Shown here one piece after another: positions 1 to 8,196 of a stretch of 64,000 nucleotides of DNA. The notes beneath the pieces were generated by a model. The model was not told where the DNA came from and made no database searches. It saw nothing but the letters and a program-made list of their open reading frames with translations. The DNA comes from Hathewaya massiliensis. GTDB lineage: Bacteria; Bacillota; Clostridia; Clostridiales; Clostridiaceae. Where the stretch lies: NCBI RefSeq assembly GCF_902143515.1, contig NZ_CABFVD010000002.1:317476-381475 (forward strand), read 5' to 3'. A program made the position numbers and the translations under genes. How positions within the stretch are numbered: position 1 is the first letter of the stretch; each line of letters starts with the position of its first letter.

Positions 1-252
1 TCCCTTAATTAAAGTATTTAAGCTTTCAGTTATATTTTTTGTAAATATTACGCTTTCAGGCTTTTTAAAATTAAATAAAGCACAGAGCAATTCTCTTGTC
101 TCAAAAACTATGTTTTCCGCATCTAAGGAAGAAGCATATACTCCCCTATTAACATTACAACCCACATTTTTTATGTAATTCATCATGGCTTCAGGAACTT
201 CAGGAGCCTTAGGAAAAGATGTAGCTCCATTATCTAAATAAACATTTTTCAT
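1..252 (-). CDS. Class-V aminotransferase / cysteine desulfurase-like protein (N-terminal 84 residues, cut by window edge)
   Basis: The frame is open from an ATG at 252 down to base 1 and runs off the window, so only the N-terminus is seen. It begins MKNVYLDNGATSFPKAPEV, the typical opening of PLP-dependent class-V aminotransferases of the cysteine desulfurase type (YLDNGATS followed by P..V). This family removes sulfur or selenium from cysteine or selenocysteine. It is divergent from yedE/tusA-like/DUF3343, and members of this subfamily are known to sit in selenium-metabolism neighbourhoods. That suggests it supplies the sulfur or selenium carried by those proteins. No good ribosome-binding site is visible upstream of the ATG; a small hairpin lies at 271-288 instead. 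The substrate is inferred, because the catalytic Lys and Cys lie outside the window. Confidence 0.85.
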   Translation of the reverse strand, partial: MKNVYLDNGATSFPKAPEVPEAMMNYIKNVGCNVNRGVYASSLDAENIVFETRELLCALFNFKKPESVIFTKNITESLNTLIKG

Positions 253-539
253 ATAATCACGGCAAGAAGACCACACTTGCTTGTGTGGATGTAGGAAATG
301 TTACTTAATTATAGGTAACACCCTAATCTGCCACATACACCTCACTTTCTTGTTGCAAGCTATTAAATTAATTATACAGATCACTATAGGAATACATGGT
401 CATGTTGGTATTATCTATAGACATATGACAACCTATTACAAAAAACGATTTAACAAAATGTTCAGACTTTATTAAAATAAAAATGATGTGTGTAATTATC
501 TATTTATTATATTAACAAATAAGGAGGGAGTTGTAAAAC

Positions 540-1628
540 ATGGATAGTAAAAAGGGTATTATAGTAACCGGAGCTATAGTTGGTATTATTTCTGCACTTT
601 TAGTTTACTTTGGGAATCCAGTAAATATGGGATTTTGTATTGCTTGTTTTATAAGAGATATAGCAGGAGGTTTAGGTCTACATAGAGCACCAATCGTTCA
701 GTACATAAGACCAGAAGTTATAGGCCTTGTAATAGGGGCATTTATTATGTCTATTTTTGGTAAAGAGTTTTCAACAAAGGGCGGTTCTTCACCATTTATA
801 AGATTTACTTTAGGTTTTATAGTTATGGTAGGAGCTTTAATGTTCCTTGGATGTCCATTAAGAATGGTATTAAGACTTGCAGGTGGAGACTTAACTGCTA
901 TAATGGGACTTGTTGGCTTTGTTGTAGGAATAGTTATAGGTATTTTCTTCTTAAATAAAGGATTTAGTTTAAGAAGAAATTATAAGTTAAATAAAGCTGA
1001 AGGATATTTATTTCCAGCAGTTAATATAGGGCTTTTCGTATTATTAGTTACTGCACCAGCTTTCATATTATTTAGTAAAAAAGGACCAGGGGCTGCTCAT
1101 GCTCCAATAGCTATTGCTTTAATAGCAGGACTAGTTGTAGGAGTTTTAGCTCAAAAAACAAGATTATGTATGGTAGGTGGAATTAGAGATTTAATAATGT
1201 TTAAAGATACGTATCTACTATCTGGTTTTGTAGCTATATTTGTATTTGCACTTATAGGAAACTTAGTTATAGGAAAGTTTAAATTAGGATTTGTAGGACA
1301 ACCTGTTGCTCATACAGATGCATTATGGAACTTTTTAGGTATGGTTCTTGCAGGATGGGGCTGTGTATTACTTGGTGGATGCCCTATGAGACAACTTATT
1401 TTATCAGGAGAAGGAAATATAGATTCTGTTATAACTGTAATAGGAATGTTTGTAGGAGCAGCTTTCTGTCATAACTTTGGTTTAGCTTCAAGTCCTAAGG
1501 GAGCAACATTAAATGGAAAAGTTGCAGTAATAATAGGATTTGTAATAGTTTGTGGTATTTCTTATTTCAATATGGAAAAAACTGAAAAAGCTAAAGTGAA
1601 GGGAGATGTAAAAGTTGGAACAAATTGA
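540..1628 (+). CDS. yedE: YedE/YeeE-family membrane protein, selenium-metabolism type
   Basis: This is a 362-residue polytopic membrane protein with about ten hydrophobic segments. It has repeated Cys-containing signatures: C33 and C36 (GFCIACFIRD), C105 (LGCPLRM), C210 (RLCMVGG), C275 and C281 (LGGCPMR). The paired LGCP..R motifs mark the YeeE/YedE family. A relative, TsuA, imports thiosulfate by relay through conserved cysteines, and a longer subfamily co-occurs with selenium genes. An AAGGAGGG site lies about 10 bases before the ATG. The next gene overlaps its end by 14 bases, so the two are translationally coupled. Most likely it moves a reduced sulfur or selenium species across the membrane and hands it to the TusA-like protein. 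Family is firm; substrate is inferred. Confidence 0.88.
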   Translation: MDSKKGIIVTGAIVGIISALLVYFGNPVNMGFCIACFIRDIAGGLGLHRAPIVQYIRPEVIGLVIGAFIMSIFGKEFSTKGGSSPFIRFTLGFIVMVGALMFLGCPLRMVLRLAGGDLTAIMGLVGFVVGIVIGIFFLNKGFSLRRNYKLNKAEGYLFPAVNIGLFVLLVTAPAFILFSKKGPGAAHAPIAIALIAGLVVGVLAQKTRLCMVGGIRDLIMFKDTYLLSGFVAIFVFALIGNLVIGKFKLGFVGQPVAHTDALWNFLGMVLAGWGCVLLGGCPMRQLILSGEGNIDSVITVIGMFVGAAFCHNFGLASSPKGATLNGKVAVIIGFVIVCGISYFNMEKTEKAKVKGDVKVGTN

Positions 1629-1824
1629 TGCTAGAGGAGTATCTTGTCCTCAACCAGTACTTATGACAAAAAAAGCTTTAGAAAACAATCCTCAAGGTAT
1701 AGATGTTATGGTCGATAACACAACTGCTAGAGGAAATGTAGAAAGATTTATGAAAAATGCAGGATATAAAGTTACTATAAAAGATATAGATGAAGAAGAA
1801 TTTATACTCTCTGCAAGAAAGTAG
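1615..1824 (+). CDS. TusA/SirA-like sulfur (selenium) carrier protein
   Basis: This 69-residue protein has the TusA-family opening DARGVSCPQPVLMTKKAL, with the persulfide-carrying Cys at residue 11 inside CPQP. It uses a TTG start at 1615, overlapping the 3' end of yedE by 14 bases; the overlap and lack of spacing indicate translational coupling. TusA proteins pass sulfane sulfur from a desulfurase or membrane importer to downstream acceptors. The YedF-like relatives beside YedE are tied to selenium use. Its placement between the YedE channel and a Cys-containing DUF3343 protein suggests a relay. There is no C-terminal extension, so it is a single-domain TusA rather than the two-domain YedF. 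Confidence 0.88.
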   Translation: MEQIDARGVSCPQPVLMTKKALENNPQGIDVMVDNTTARGNVERFMKNAGYKVTIKDIDEEEFILSARK

Positions 1825-1829
1825 GATAT

Positions 1830-2066
1830 ATGGATTATATAGCAACATTTTTTACCCATTCTGGGGCTATAAAGTTTAGTAGGTACTTAAAGAGTTTAGA
1901 TATAAAAAATCAATCTATGCCTGTACCTAGAAAGATAAGCTCCAATTGTGGTATAGGTGTTAAATTTACTTATGATAAGCAATTAGACAACCTGTTAACA
2001 GAGGATATAGAAACCGTATTCACAGTGGATAATGGGGAATACAATTGCATATATAGGGAAGAATAA
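1830..2066 (+). CDS. DUF3343 protein, putative S/Se carrier-like
   Basis: A 78-residue protein starting five bases after the TusA-like gene. The pattern (short hydrophobic start, then PVPRKISSNCGIGVKF with Cys40 followed by Gly) is that of DUF3343, often named putative Se/S carrier-like protein. It is the third gene of the yedE operon, and a hairpin terminator follows at 2078-2117. A second DUF3343 protein lies at 45536-45787 in the double-cubane reductase cluster. The conserved Cys suggests transient binding of sulfur or selenium, but no reaction has been assigned to the family. Confidence 0.8.
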   Translation: MDYIATFFTHSGAIKFSRYLKSLDIKNQSMPVPRKISSNCGIGVKFTYDKQLDNLLTEDIETVFTVDNGEYNCIYREE

Positions 2067-2077
2067 TAACTATGTAA

Positions 2078-2117
2078 AACAATCTAGTTAATTTAAATTA
2101 GCTAGGTTGTTTTTTTA
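2078..2117 (+). terminator. Rho-independent terminator after the yedE operon
   Basis: A 14-bp imperfect stem (AACAATCTAGTTAA against TTAGCTAGGTTGTT, with G-U pairs) encloses a 6-base loop and is followed by a run of T. Confidence 0.8.
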
Positions 2118-2288
2118 GGTTGTTTAATAAACAGAGTTCTTGTCTTTAGAGGAATTAAAGAAGTAGTCATTAATAAAATATATTTTTATAAATAACTATA
2201 AATTTTATGAATTATAGTATAAAATTAGAAATATAAAATAACTTATTAGACACTAGAAAGTGAATAGTAAGAAAGAAAGGAGGATTTA

Positions 2289-2322
2289 GTGAGAGTTTGG
2301 TATTTATAATACACCCTCTTAC
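2289..2322 (+). promoter_or_regulatory. Hairpin between AAGGAGG and the GTG start of the MutS-like gene
   Basis: GTGAGAG (2289-2295) pairs with CTCTTAC (2316-2322), and inner GGT/ACC can extend the stem. It lies just after AAGGAGG at 2277-2283 and before the GTG at 2335. Folding the hairpin would shorten the ribosome-site-to-start distance to about 17 bases. Alternatively the AAGGAGG serves a short peptide (GTG at 2289, VRVWYL then stop). Confidence 0.4.
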
Positions 2323-2334
2323 TAAATATTATTT

Positions 2335-4131
2335 GTGAAGAAAGATAAATTTGAATTAAGAATAGAAGATCATAAAAAGAATGTGGCCGATTATACAAAG
2401 ACATGCAATAAGCTTTCTATTATAAGGTTATTAGCTATGGTTTTAGGTATATATTTCACTTATGATGGTTTAAAGAAAGGATTTAATAGTTTAAACTTAT
2501 TTCTTATGTTTAGCTTTTATGCAGTTTTTGTAGTACTAATTATATATCATAAAAAGTTCAAGGATAAATTAAACTTTTCTAAAGAAATTATAAAGATAAA
2601 TCAGAAGTATTTGGATAGAATTAATGGAGATTGGGTTAGTTTTGAAGATGTAGGGGAAGAATTTATAGACCATAGCCATAAATATTCTAGAGATTTAGAT
2701 ATAGTAGGGCAAAAATCAATCTTTCAACTTATAAATATTACTAATACTTTTAATGGTAGAAAGCGTTTAGGTAAGGATTTACTAAATGGAGAGTATAGTT
2801 TAGAGGAAATAACTTTAAGACAAGAAGCTATAAAGGAATTACATGAGAAATTAGATCTATGTGAAGAGATGGAGTATATCACAGGAAAACATAAAAAGAA
2901 ATTAAACAGTCCAGAAAAATTAGTAAATTATGCAGAGGATTCTGATGTACTAATAAAATCAAAAGGTCTAAAAGGATTTATATATACATTACCATTAATT
3001 ACATTCCCCTTAATTTTAGTGATTTCATCTTTTAATATAAGTAAATTTCGTATTTTAGTTCCTTTAATAATTATTCTACAGATACTAATATGGGCTATGG
3101 GATTTTTAAAGCTGAACAATATTTTAGGGGACATTGGAAATTTTAAATACAATTTAGACACTTATGTACATATACTAAAACTTATAGAGGGAGAGGAGTT
3201 TTCTTCAGAAAAGTTAAAAGTTATAAAGGTTAAATTATTTAAGGAAGAAAACTCATCTATGATTGCCATTAAGGAATTAGGGAAAATATCTGAAAAGGTT
3301 AATTTAAGATATAATGGATTCCTTTATATGCTGTTAAATATATTTTTACTTTGGGATTATCAGTGTGTATTTTCCTTAGAAGCTTGGAGAAGAAAATATG
3401 GAAATAAAATTAGAGAGTCTTTAGAGTTAATAGGGGAAATAGAGAGTCTTATGAGTTTAAGTGTTTTGACTCATATAAATGAAGAGGTTTCATATCCTAA
3501 GATAGAACATGGAAAAGTTCCTAAAGTAGAGTCAAGGCAGCTTGGACATCCTCTTATAAATTCTAAGGACAGAGTTGCAAACGATCTAGTAATGAATAAT
3601 AATATTTTTATTATTACAGGATCTAATATGTCAGGGAAGACTACATTTTTAAGAACCATTGGAATTAATTTAGTTCTAGCTTATAGTGGTGCACCGGTTT
3701 GTGCAAAGGAAATGAGTTGTTCCATATTAGATATTTTTACATCTATGAGGATAACAGATGACTTAAATAACGGAATATCTACTTTTTATGCAGAACTTAT
3801 GAGGATTAAAGAAATAATAAAAGAATCTAAAGAAAATAAAAGCATGATATTTTTAATAGATGAAATATTTAGAGGGACAAATTCTCTAGATAGAATTCTT
3901 GGAGCTAAAACTGTTTTAGGAAATTTAAATAGTGAAGGAATAATAGGAGCTATAACTACACATGATTTAGAGTTATGTGAATTAGAGAAGTATAGTAGAA
4001 TAGTGAATTATCATTTTTCAGAGCATTATAAAGATGATAAAATATATTTTGATTATAAGCTAAAGAATGGTAAATCCACCACAACTAATGCAAAGTTTTT
4101 AATGAAAATAGTAGGAATAGATGTACTTTAA
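2335..4131 (+). CDS. Membrane-anchored MutS-family ATPase (MutS domain V protein)
   Basis: A 598-residue protein with hydrophobic pairs near residues 28-75 and 212-262, then a C-terminal MutS ATPase domain. Walker A is ITGSNMSGKTTF (about 427-438) and Walker B is FLIDEIFRGTNSLDR (about 504-518), followed by the TTHDLEL switch His. The mismatch-binding domains of true MutS are absent. This short, membrane-associated MutS-like type is common in Firmicutes and has no settled role. The frame is closed by TAA at 2323, so GTG at 2335 is the first usable start. A strong AAGGAGG lies at 2277-2283, some 50 bases upstream, with a stable hairpin (2289-2322) between. Confidence 0.85.
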   Translation: MKKDKFELRIEDHKKNVADYTKTCNKLSIIRLLAMVLGIYFTYDGLKKGFNSLNLFLMFSFYAVFVVLIIYHKKFKDKLNFSKEIIKINQKYLDRINGDWVSFEDVGEEFIDHSHKYSRDLDIVGQKSIFQLINITNTFNGRKRLGKDLLNGEYSLEEITLRQEAIKELHEKLDLCEEMEYITGKHKKKLNSPEKLVNYAEDSDVLIKSKGLKGFIYTLPLITFPLILVISSFNISKFRILVPLIIILQILIWAMGFLKLNNILGDIGNFKYNLDTYVHILKLIEGEEFSSEKLKVIKVKLFKEENSSMIAIKELGKISEKVNLRYNGFLYMLLNIFLLWDYQCVFSLEAWRRKYGNKIRESLELIGEIESLMSLSVLTHINEEVSYPKIEHGKVPKVESRQLGHPLINSKDRVANDLVMNNNIFIITGSNMSGKTTFLRTIGINLVLAYSGAPVCAKEMSCSILDIFTSMRITDDLNNGISTFYAELMRIKEIIKESKENKSMIFLIDEIFRGTNSLDRILGAKTVLGNLNSEGIIGAITTHDLELCELEKYSRIVNYHFSEHYKDDKIYFDYKLKNGKSTTTNAKFLMKIVGIDVL

Positions 4132-4191
4132 TTTTAAAACCACTTCTTAGTGATATAATATATTTGTAGTATTAAAAGTGAGGTGAGCTCT

Positions 4192-4632
4192 GTGAAGTTA
4201 GGATTAAGTTTTGAAATTCCAAATGAATATGGAAGTTTTCTAAACTCTATATTAGAACCTGTTAAATGTGAAAATTATAAATGGTATATTGAAAATGATG
4301 AGATATACTTAACTCTTAATGATACTTTAATTGAAAAGTGGCTTTTTGAAGAAGAGATTATTAGTGGTGAGGAATTTAAAAATTTAATAAAAAAGAAGTA
4401 TTATGTTATATTTGCTGAGATTAAAGCCTTTCCAAAGGAAATGGATATAGAAAGGATAGGTTCACATAAGGAGTTTTTAAATAGTAGTTGTGAGCTTATG
4501 GTATTAGCTAGTGACTGTTCTTATTTTAGGGTTTATTGCAAGGATGAAGTTTTACTAGAAGAGCTCTTTATCAATGCAGAGAATAATGGGTATAAAAACA
4601 TAAAATATATAATTGAAGATATAAAAGAATAG
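4192..4632 (+). CDS. Uncharacterised protein resembling DUF2691
   Basis: A 146-residue soluble acidic protein starting VKLGLSFEIPNEYGSFL. The start GISFEIPNEYG-like and the following W-containing stretch (NYKWYIENDEIYL) recall the DUF2691 family of small Firmicutes proteins of unknown function. GTG at 4192 is preferred because GAGGTG lies six to nine bases upstream; an in-frame GTG at 4183 overlaps that site. It has its own intergenic space and a terminator downstream (4664-4705). No catalytic motif is evident, and no function should be inferred. Confidence 0.65.
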   Translation: MKLGLSFEIPNEYGSFLNSILEPVKCENYKWYIENDEIYLTLNDTLIEKWLFEEEIISGEEFKNLIKKKYYVIFAEIKAFPKEMDIERIGSHKEFLNSSCELMVLASDCSYFRVYCKDEVLLEELFINAENNGYKNIKYIIEDIKE

Positions 4633-4663
4633 CTTAATAAGTAATCAAATTAAGTGATACTTA

Positions 4664-4705
4664 AAAAATAGGACTAAATAAGGATTTAGTTCTATTTTTA
4701 TTTTT
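4664..4705 (+). terminator. Rho-independent terminator
   Basis: The arms AAAAATAGGACTAAA and TTTAGTTCTATTTTT surround a short loop and run into T residues, after the DUF2691-like gene. Confidence 0.8.
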
Positions 4706-4754
4706 GTGTGAAAGTTTCATCTGTACATAATTTTAAAACTTAAAAATTTGAAAA

Positions 4755-4800
4755 ATATAATTAAGTGTGTTATTATTTAATTAAGCACTTACTTAACTAA
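4755..4800 (+). promoter_or_regulatory. Candidate ArsR-type operator/promoter region
   Basis: AAGTG and CACTT arms flank an AT-rich core containing the palindrome TTAATTAA, just upstream of the ArsR gene. ArsR regulators usually bind such imperfect AT-rich palindromes over their own promoters. This is inference from position and symmetry only. Confidence 0.35.
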
Positions 4801-4813
4801 TAAGGAGATAAAA

Positions 4814-5179
4814 ATGGAAGATAAAATTCAAATATTTAAAGCCTTAAGTGATGAAACCAGACTTAAAATTTTGATTATATTATCTAAGAAAAAAATTTGT
4901 GCAAAAGGTATAGCAAAACATTTAGATATATCAGAGGCAGCGGTGTCACAACATATAAAAATTTTAAAAGAATCAGGGATTATTAAGGGAGAAAAAGTTG
5001 GATATTATGTTCACTATAATATAGAAAACCAATGTCTTAAGCAGGCATCAGATTTTATAAAAAGTCTAGTAGATAAGGACTTAGATTACGGTAACTTAGG
5101 AGTTCATCTTCCTAATAAGTGTAGAGTTCTTTGTAGAGAAAATGGAGATAAGTGTTGCAAATACAAAAATAAAATTTAA
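4814..5179 (+). CDS. ArsR/SmtB-family metalloregulator with C-terminal Cys cluster
   Basis: A 121-residue winged-helix repressor. The start FKALSDETRLKILIIL and recognition helix SEAAVSQHIKILKESG (about 40-55) are typical of ArsR. Cys29 lies before the HTH, and C74, C103, C107, C114 and C115 form a Cys-rich C-terminus (CRVLC...CC) that could bind a metal or cluster. An AAGGAGA site precedes the ATG. It is followed 23 bases later by a NifX/COG1433 protein, with no terminator between them, so the pair is probably one operon. The ligand is unknown; a soft metal, Fe-S cluster or redox cue would suit the cysteines. Confidence 0.88.
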   Translation: MEDKIQIFKALSDETRLKILIILSKKKICAKGIAKHLDISEAAVSQHIKILKESGIIKGEKVGYYVHYNIENQCLKQASDFIKSLVDKDLDYGNLGVHLPNKCRVLCRENGDKCCKYKNKI

Positions 5180-5202
5180 ATAAATTATTTGGAGGTATTG
5201 TT

Positions 5203-5571
5203 ATGAAGATATGTATGCCAGTTAAGGAGAATCAAGGATTAGAAAGCGTGCCTTTTAACCACTTTGGTTCAGCACCATTTTTTTTAGTCTTTGATTCAGA
5301 AAAAGAAGAAATTAAAGTAATTAATAATGGTGATTTAAATCATGAACATGGAAAGTGCCAACCTATTAAAGCCTTATGTGGGCAAGAAATTGACATGGTT
5401 TTAGTAAGTGGCATTGGAGCAGGAGCTATTAAAAAATTAAATGACATGGGAATAAAGGTATACAAGGCAGATAGCAATGTAAACTTTAAAGAAAATATTG
5501 CAAAATTACAAAATAATCAATTAGCTGCATTTTCTATTGCAGATAGTTGTACTGACCATAGTTGTCATTAG
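5203..5571 (+). CDS. NifX/NafY-like dinitrogenase Fe-Mo cofactor biosynthesis-family protein (COG1433)
   Basis: A 122-residue single-domain protein with the family pattern: start MKICMPVKEN, NHFGSAPFFLVFD, a central GIGAGAIKKLNDMGIKVY. The fold (RNase H-like, NifX/NifB C-terminus) binds Fe-S or Fe-Mo cofactor intermediates, but many clostridial copies stand alone without nitrogenase. No nif genes are in this window. The tail ADSCTDHSCH adds two Cys and two His for possible metal binding. GGAGG lies before the ATG. Co-transcription with the ArsR gene suggests a metal- or cluster-responsive module. Confidence 0.85.
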   Translation: MKICMPVKENQGLESVPFNHFGSAPFFLVFDSEKEEIKVINNGDLNHEHGKCQPIKALCGQEIDMVLVSGIGAGAIKKLNDMGIKVYKADSNVNFKENIAKLQNNQLAAFSIADSCTDHSCH

Positions 5572-5713
5572 TATTAAAGTACTAAGACTTTTAAGCTTAA
5601 TAGAAGTAAGAATTTCTTTTAAAGATAATAAATTGTAAAGCCTTGGATAAAGCAACAAAGTTATATGGGAGTAAGAATTTATTCTGAATCTAATAACTTG
5701 CTTTATAAGGAAT

Positions 5714-5766
5714 AAAACCATATATAAAAAGAAGGTTCATTTCTTTTTATATATGGTTTTTGTATT
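5714..5766. terminator. Strong terminator hairpin with 20-bp perfect stem
   Basis: Arms at 5714-5733 and 5741-5760 are perfectly complementary over 20 bp around a 7-base loop. T-rich flank on the right and A-rich flank on the left allow it to end transcripts from both sides of this convergent gene pair. The rest of 5572-5879 holds only short AT-rich direct repeats (5804-5885). Confidence 0.8.
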
Positions 5767-5879
5767 ACTTAGGACTATTATTCAGTATATAATGATTTGG
5801 TAATATATTAAACCTTTATAGCATACTAAACCTTTACAATATATTGTTATTCTAAAATATATTATGATTCTAAAATATA

Positions 5880-6800
5880 TTACATTTCTAGGTTATTTTC
5901 TTCAGCTTTAGTTTTTTCCCTAAAAGTAAACTTTTTATTTAATCCAACAATTAAAAGGGCGCAAATCACTAACATAATGCCCTCAATTTGGGATATACTC
6001 ATTGGTTGTTTAAAAACAATTAAGCTAGTTAGTGTAGCCACTACAGGTTCAACAGTTGCTAAAATTGAAGCTTTACTTGGTTCTAAGTTTTCTAGGCCAA
6101 TTGTGTAGAAAAGAAAAGCTAAAACTGTTGAAAATAAACCAAGACCAAGGGTATATGCAATTACTTTAGTATTAAGCGTTAGGGAAAATGTTTTTTTTAT
6201 TGGTATTAAGGGGAAAGCCCCTATAGTAGCCAGAATAAAAGAATAAAGAGTTACAGTCATTGAACTATATTTTTTTAAGGCGAGTTTGCCAAATATGCTA
6301 TAAAGGGCATATGCAATTCCAGAACCTATACCACAAAATAAGCCAATGGTTGATACTTTATTAGAAGAACTATCAAAGTACCCTGTAACTAATATACATC
6401 CTAGGAAAGTTAATATTAAAGATATAAGTTTATTCAAAGTAATTTTCTCTTTAAAAATTAAATAAGAAAAAACTGTTACAAAGGATGGTGCTGTGTAAAG
6501 TAAAATAGCAGCAACTGAAAGGGAAGTTTCTTTAATAGCTACAAAGTAGCAATAATTAAAGATAACTATACTAATAATTCCAGTACCAATAAAATAATAG
6601 ATATCTCTAAACTTTATTTTAAAAGCTTTTTTATTAGTGAGTAAAACATAAATAGATAATATTATAGCTGCACTAAATACCCTTAAAAAGGATATTTGAA
6701 TAGAAGAGAAACCTAAATCGTACAAGCCTTTTACAAATATTCCAATAATACCCCAAAAGGTAGCCCCTAAGATAACCATAAAACAAGATAATTTTTTCAT
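5880..6800 (-). CDS. EamA/DMT-family transporter
   Basis: A 306-residue integral membrane protein with ten predicted helices in two EamA repeats, as in the drug/metabolite transporter superfamily. The first repeat starts GATFWGIIGIFVKGL, the second GIGSGIAYALYSIFGKLALKK. Substrates in the family range from amino acids to nucleosides and cannot be read from sequence. The start is ATG at 6800 (MKKLSCFMVILG), because AAGGAGA lies eight bases upstream on this strand; the frame stays open to 6839 but without a ribosome site. It is transcribed alone, convergent with the ArsR operon and divergent from the AI-2E-type gene. Confidence 0.9.
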   Translation of the reverse strand: MKKLSCFMVILGATFWGIIGIFVKGLYDLGFSSIQISFLRVFSAAIILSIYVLLTNKKAFKIKFRDIYYFIGTGIISIVIFNYCYFVAIKETSLSVAAILLYTAPSFVTVFSYLIFKEKITLNKLISLILTFLGCILVTGYFDSSSNKVSTIGLFCGIGSGIAYALYSIFGKLALKKYSSMTVTLYSFILATIGAFPLIPIKKTFSLTLNTKVIAYTLGLGLFSTVLAFLFYTIGLENLEPSKASILATVEPVVATLTSLIVFKQPMSISQIEGIMLVICALLIVGLNKKFTFREKTKAEENNLEM

Positions 6801-6979
6801 GAAAAATCTCCTTAGTATAATATTTTTATAACACCCCAAATCTATTTTAGCCTATTGTAAAAGTGAAGTACAGGGAATTAATGGTCAAGATTTGTTTAAA
6901 AAATATTTTAAAATGCACTCTTTTAATAACTTACCATTATGGTATACTTAAGATATAAAATAAGAGAGGAATGGGGAAC

Positions 6980-8086
6980 TTGAATTTCGAAAAATACAAA
7001 AATCGTAAATACATGGACATAATAATTCCTGTGGCTATTGCTATGCTTCTAGTTGTTTTTCTATCTGTTACTTTTATTAAATTAATAGATAATGTAGATT
7101 ACTGGAAAAATGGTATAGGCACTATATATTCCATTGTTAGCCCCTTTATTTATGGGATTATTATAGCGTACATATTAGCTCCTATTATGAATTTCTTTGA
7201 AAAGAGGTTTAAATTAAAAAGGGGAATAAGTATACTTTTAACTTATATTATTATAATAGGTGTACTTCTAATAATCATAATTTATCTTTTACCTAAGATA
7301 ACATCTAGCGTTATTGATATGGTTAGAAACATTCCTTACTATGCATCAGAAACTGAAAAGTGGATAGAAAATTTTACAAGTAACGGAAGACTAAGTACCT
7401 TAATTAATTCAGACATGGGAAAAAGTTTTAAGCCAGATGTTCTTATTTCTAAGGTAAGTAAATTTTCTATGACTTTATTAAATTCATTTTTAGGAAACGT
7501 ATTTTCAATTACAAATTATTTTATTAAATGGATATTTGGATTTTTTGTTGCTATTTATGTATTATTTGATAAAGAGAAATTTTTATCCACAGGTGAGAAG
7601 CTTATTTATAAGACTTTTAAAAAGAAAAATGGGGATAGGATAACACAGCTTATTAAGACTTTAAATACCATGATAGGAACATATATAGGAACAAAGGCAT
7701 TAGATTCATTGATTATAGGTGTCATAGCTTTAATAGGATTAATTGTAATAGGATCACCATATACCTTATTAATTGCTATAGCAGTAGGTGTTACAAATAT
7801 GATACCTTATTTTGGACCATTTATAGGCATGTTTATAGGTGGACTTATAAATGTCTTTGATAGCCCTGTTAAAGCTTTAGTGGTTGTAGGATTTTTATTT
7901 TTACTTCAACAGTTTGATGGATGGTACCTAGATCCTAAACTTATTGGAGACAAAGTTGGTTTGAGTCCTTTTTTAGTAATGCTTGCAGTTACTCTAGGAG
8001 GAGGATTATATGGAGTTGTTGGAATGATTCTTTCTGTACCTGTTATGGCAGTTATAAAAATCTATATTGATAAGGTTTTTAGATAA
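6980..8086 (+). CDS. AI-2E family transporter (PerM/YtvI-like)
   Basis: A protein of about 368 residues. Two N-terminal hydrophobic segments (about 15-70), a further segment near 80-110, a soluble stretch, then the family's C-terminal membrane block with GVTNMIPYFGPFIGMFIGG and LDPKLIGDKVGLSPFLVML. This is the AI-2E exporter/PerM superfamily (PF01594). Members export autoinducer or other small molecules, or act as Na+/H+ antiporters, so the name says little about substrate. ATG at 6971 would sit one base after AGAGAGG. TTG at 6980, about ten bases from it, is the likelier start; the difference is three residues. Confidence 0.87.
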   Translation: MNFEKYKNRKYMDIIIPVAIAMLLVVFLSVTFIKLIDNVDYWKNGIGTIYSIVSPFIYGIIIAYILAPIMNFFEKRFKLKRGISILLTYIIIIGVLLIIIIYLLPKITSSVIDMVRNIPYYASETEKWIENFTSNGRLSTLINSDMGKSFKPDVLISKVSKFSMTLLNSFLGNVFSITNYFIKWIFGFFVAIYVLFDKEKFLSTGEKLIYKTFKKKNGDRITQLIKTLNTMIGTYIGTKALDSLIIGVIALIGLIVIGSPYTLLIAIAVGVTNMIPYFGPFIGMFIGGLINVFDSPVKALVVVGFLFLLQQFDGWYLDPKLIGDKVGLSPFLVMLAVTLGGGLYGVVGMILSVPVMAVIKIYIDKVFR

Positions 8087-8196
8087 TAGGGCACCATTTA
8101 TTAAGTTCAGTAATAATTATTTAAAAGTCATAAATTAAAAAAAGCATAAATTATTCATAAATTATAATGTTAAATTAATAATTTTGGAGGAAGTAT

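Noticed and set aside
281..475. 64-codon open frame between the aminotransferase and yedE
   Set aside because: No ribosome site, Ile/Thr-rich low-information sequence, and it lies in the divergent promoter region.
5804..5885. Short AT-rich direct repeats as a possible CRISPR or origin
   Set aside because: Only two units each, no spacers of constant length, no DnaA-box cluster.
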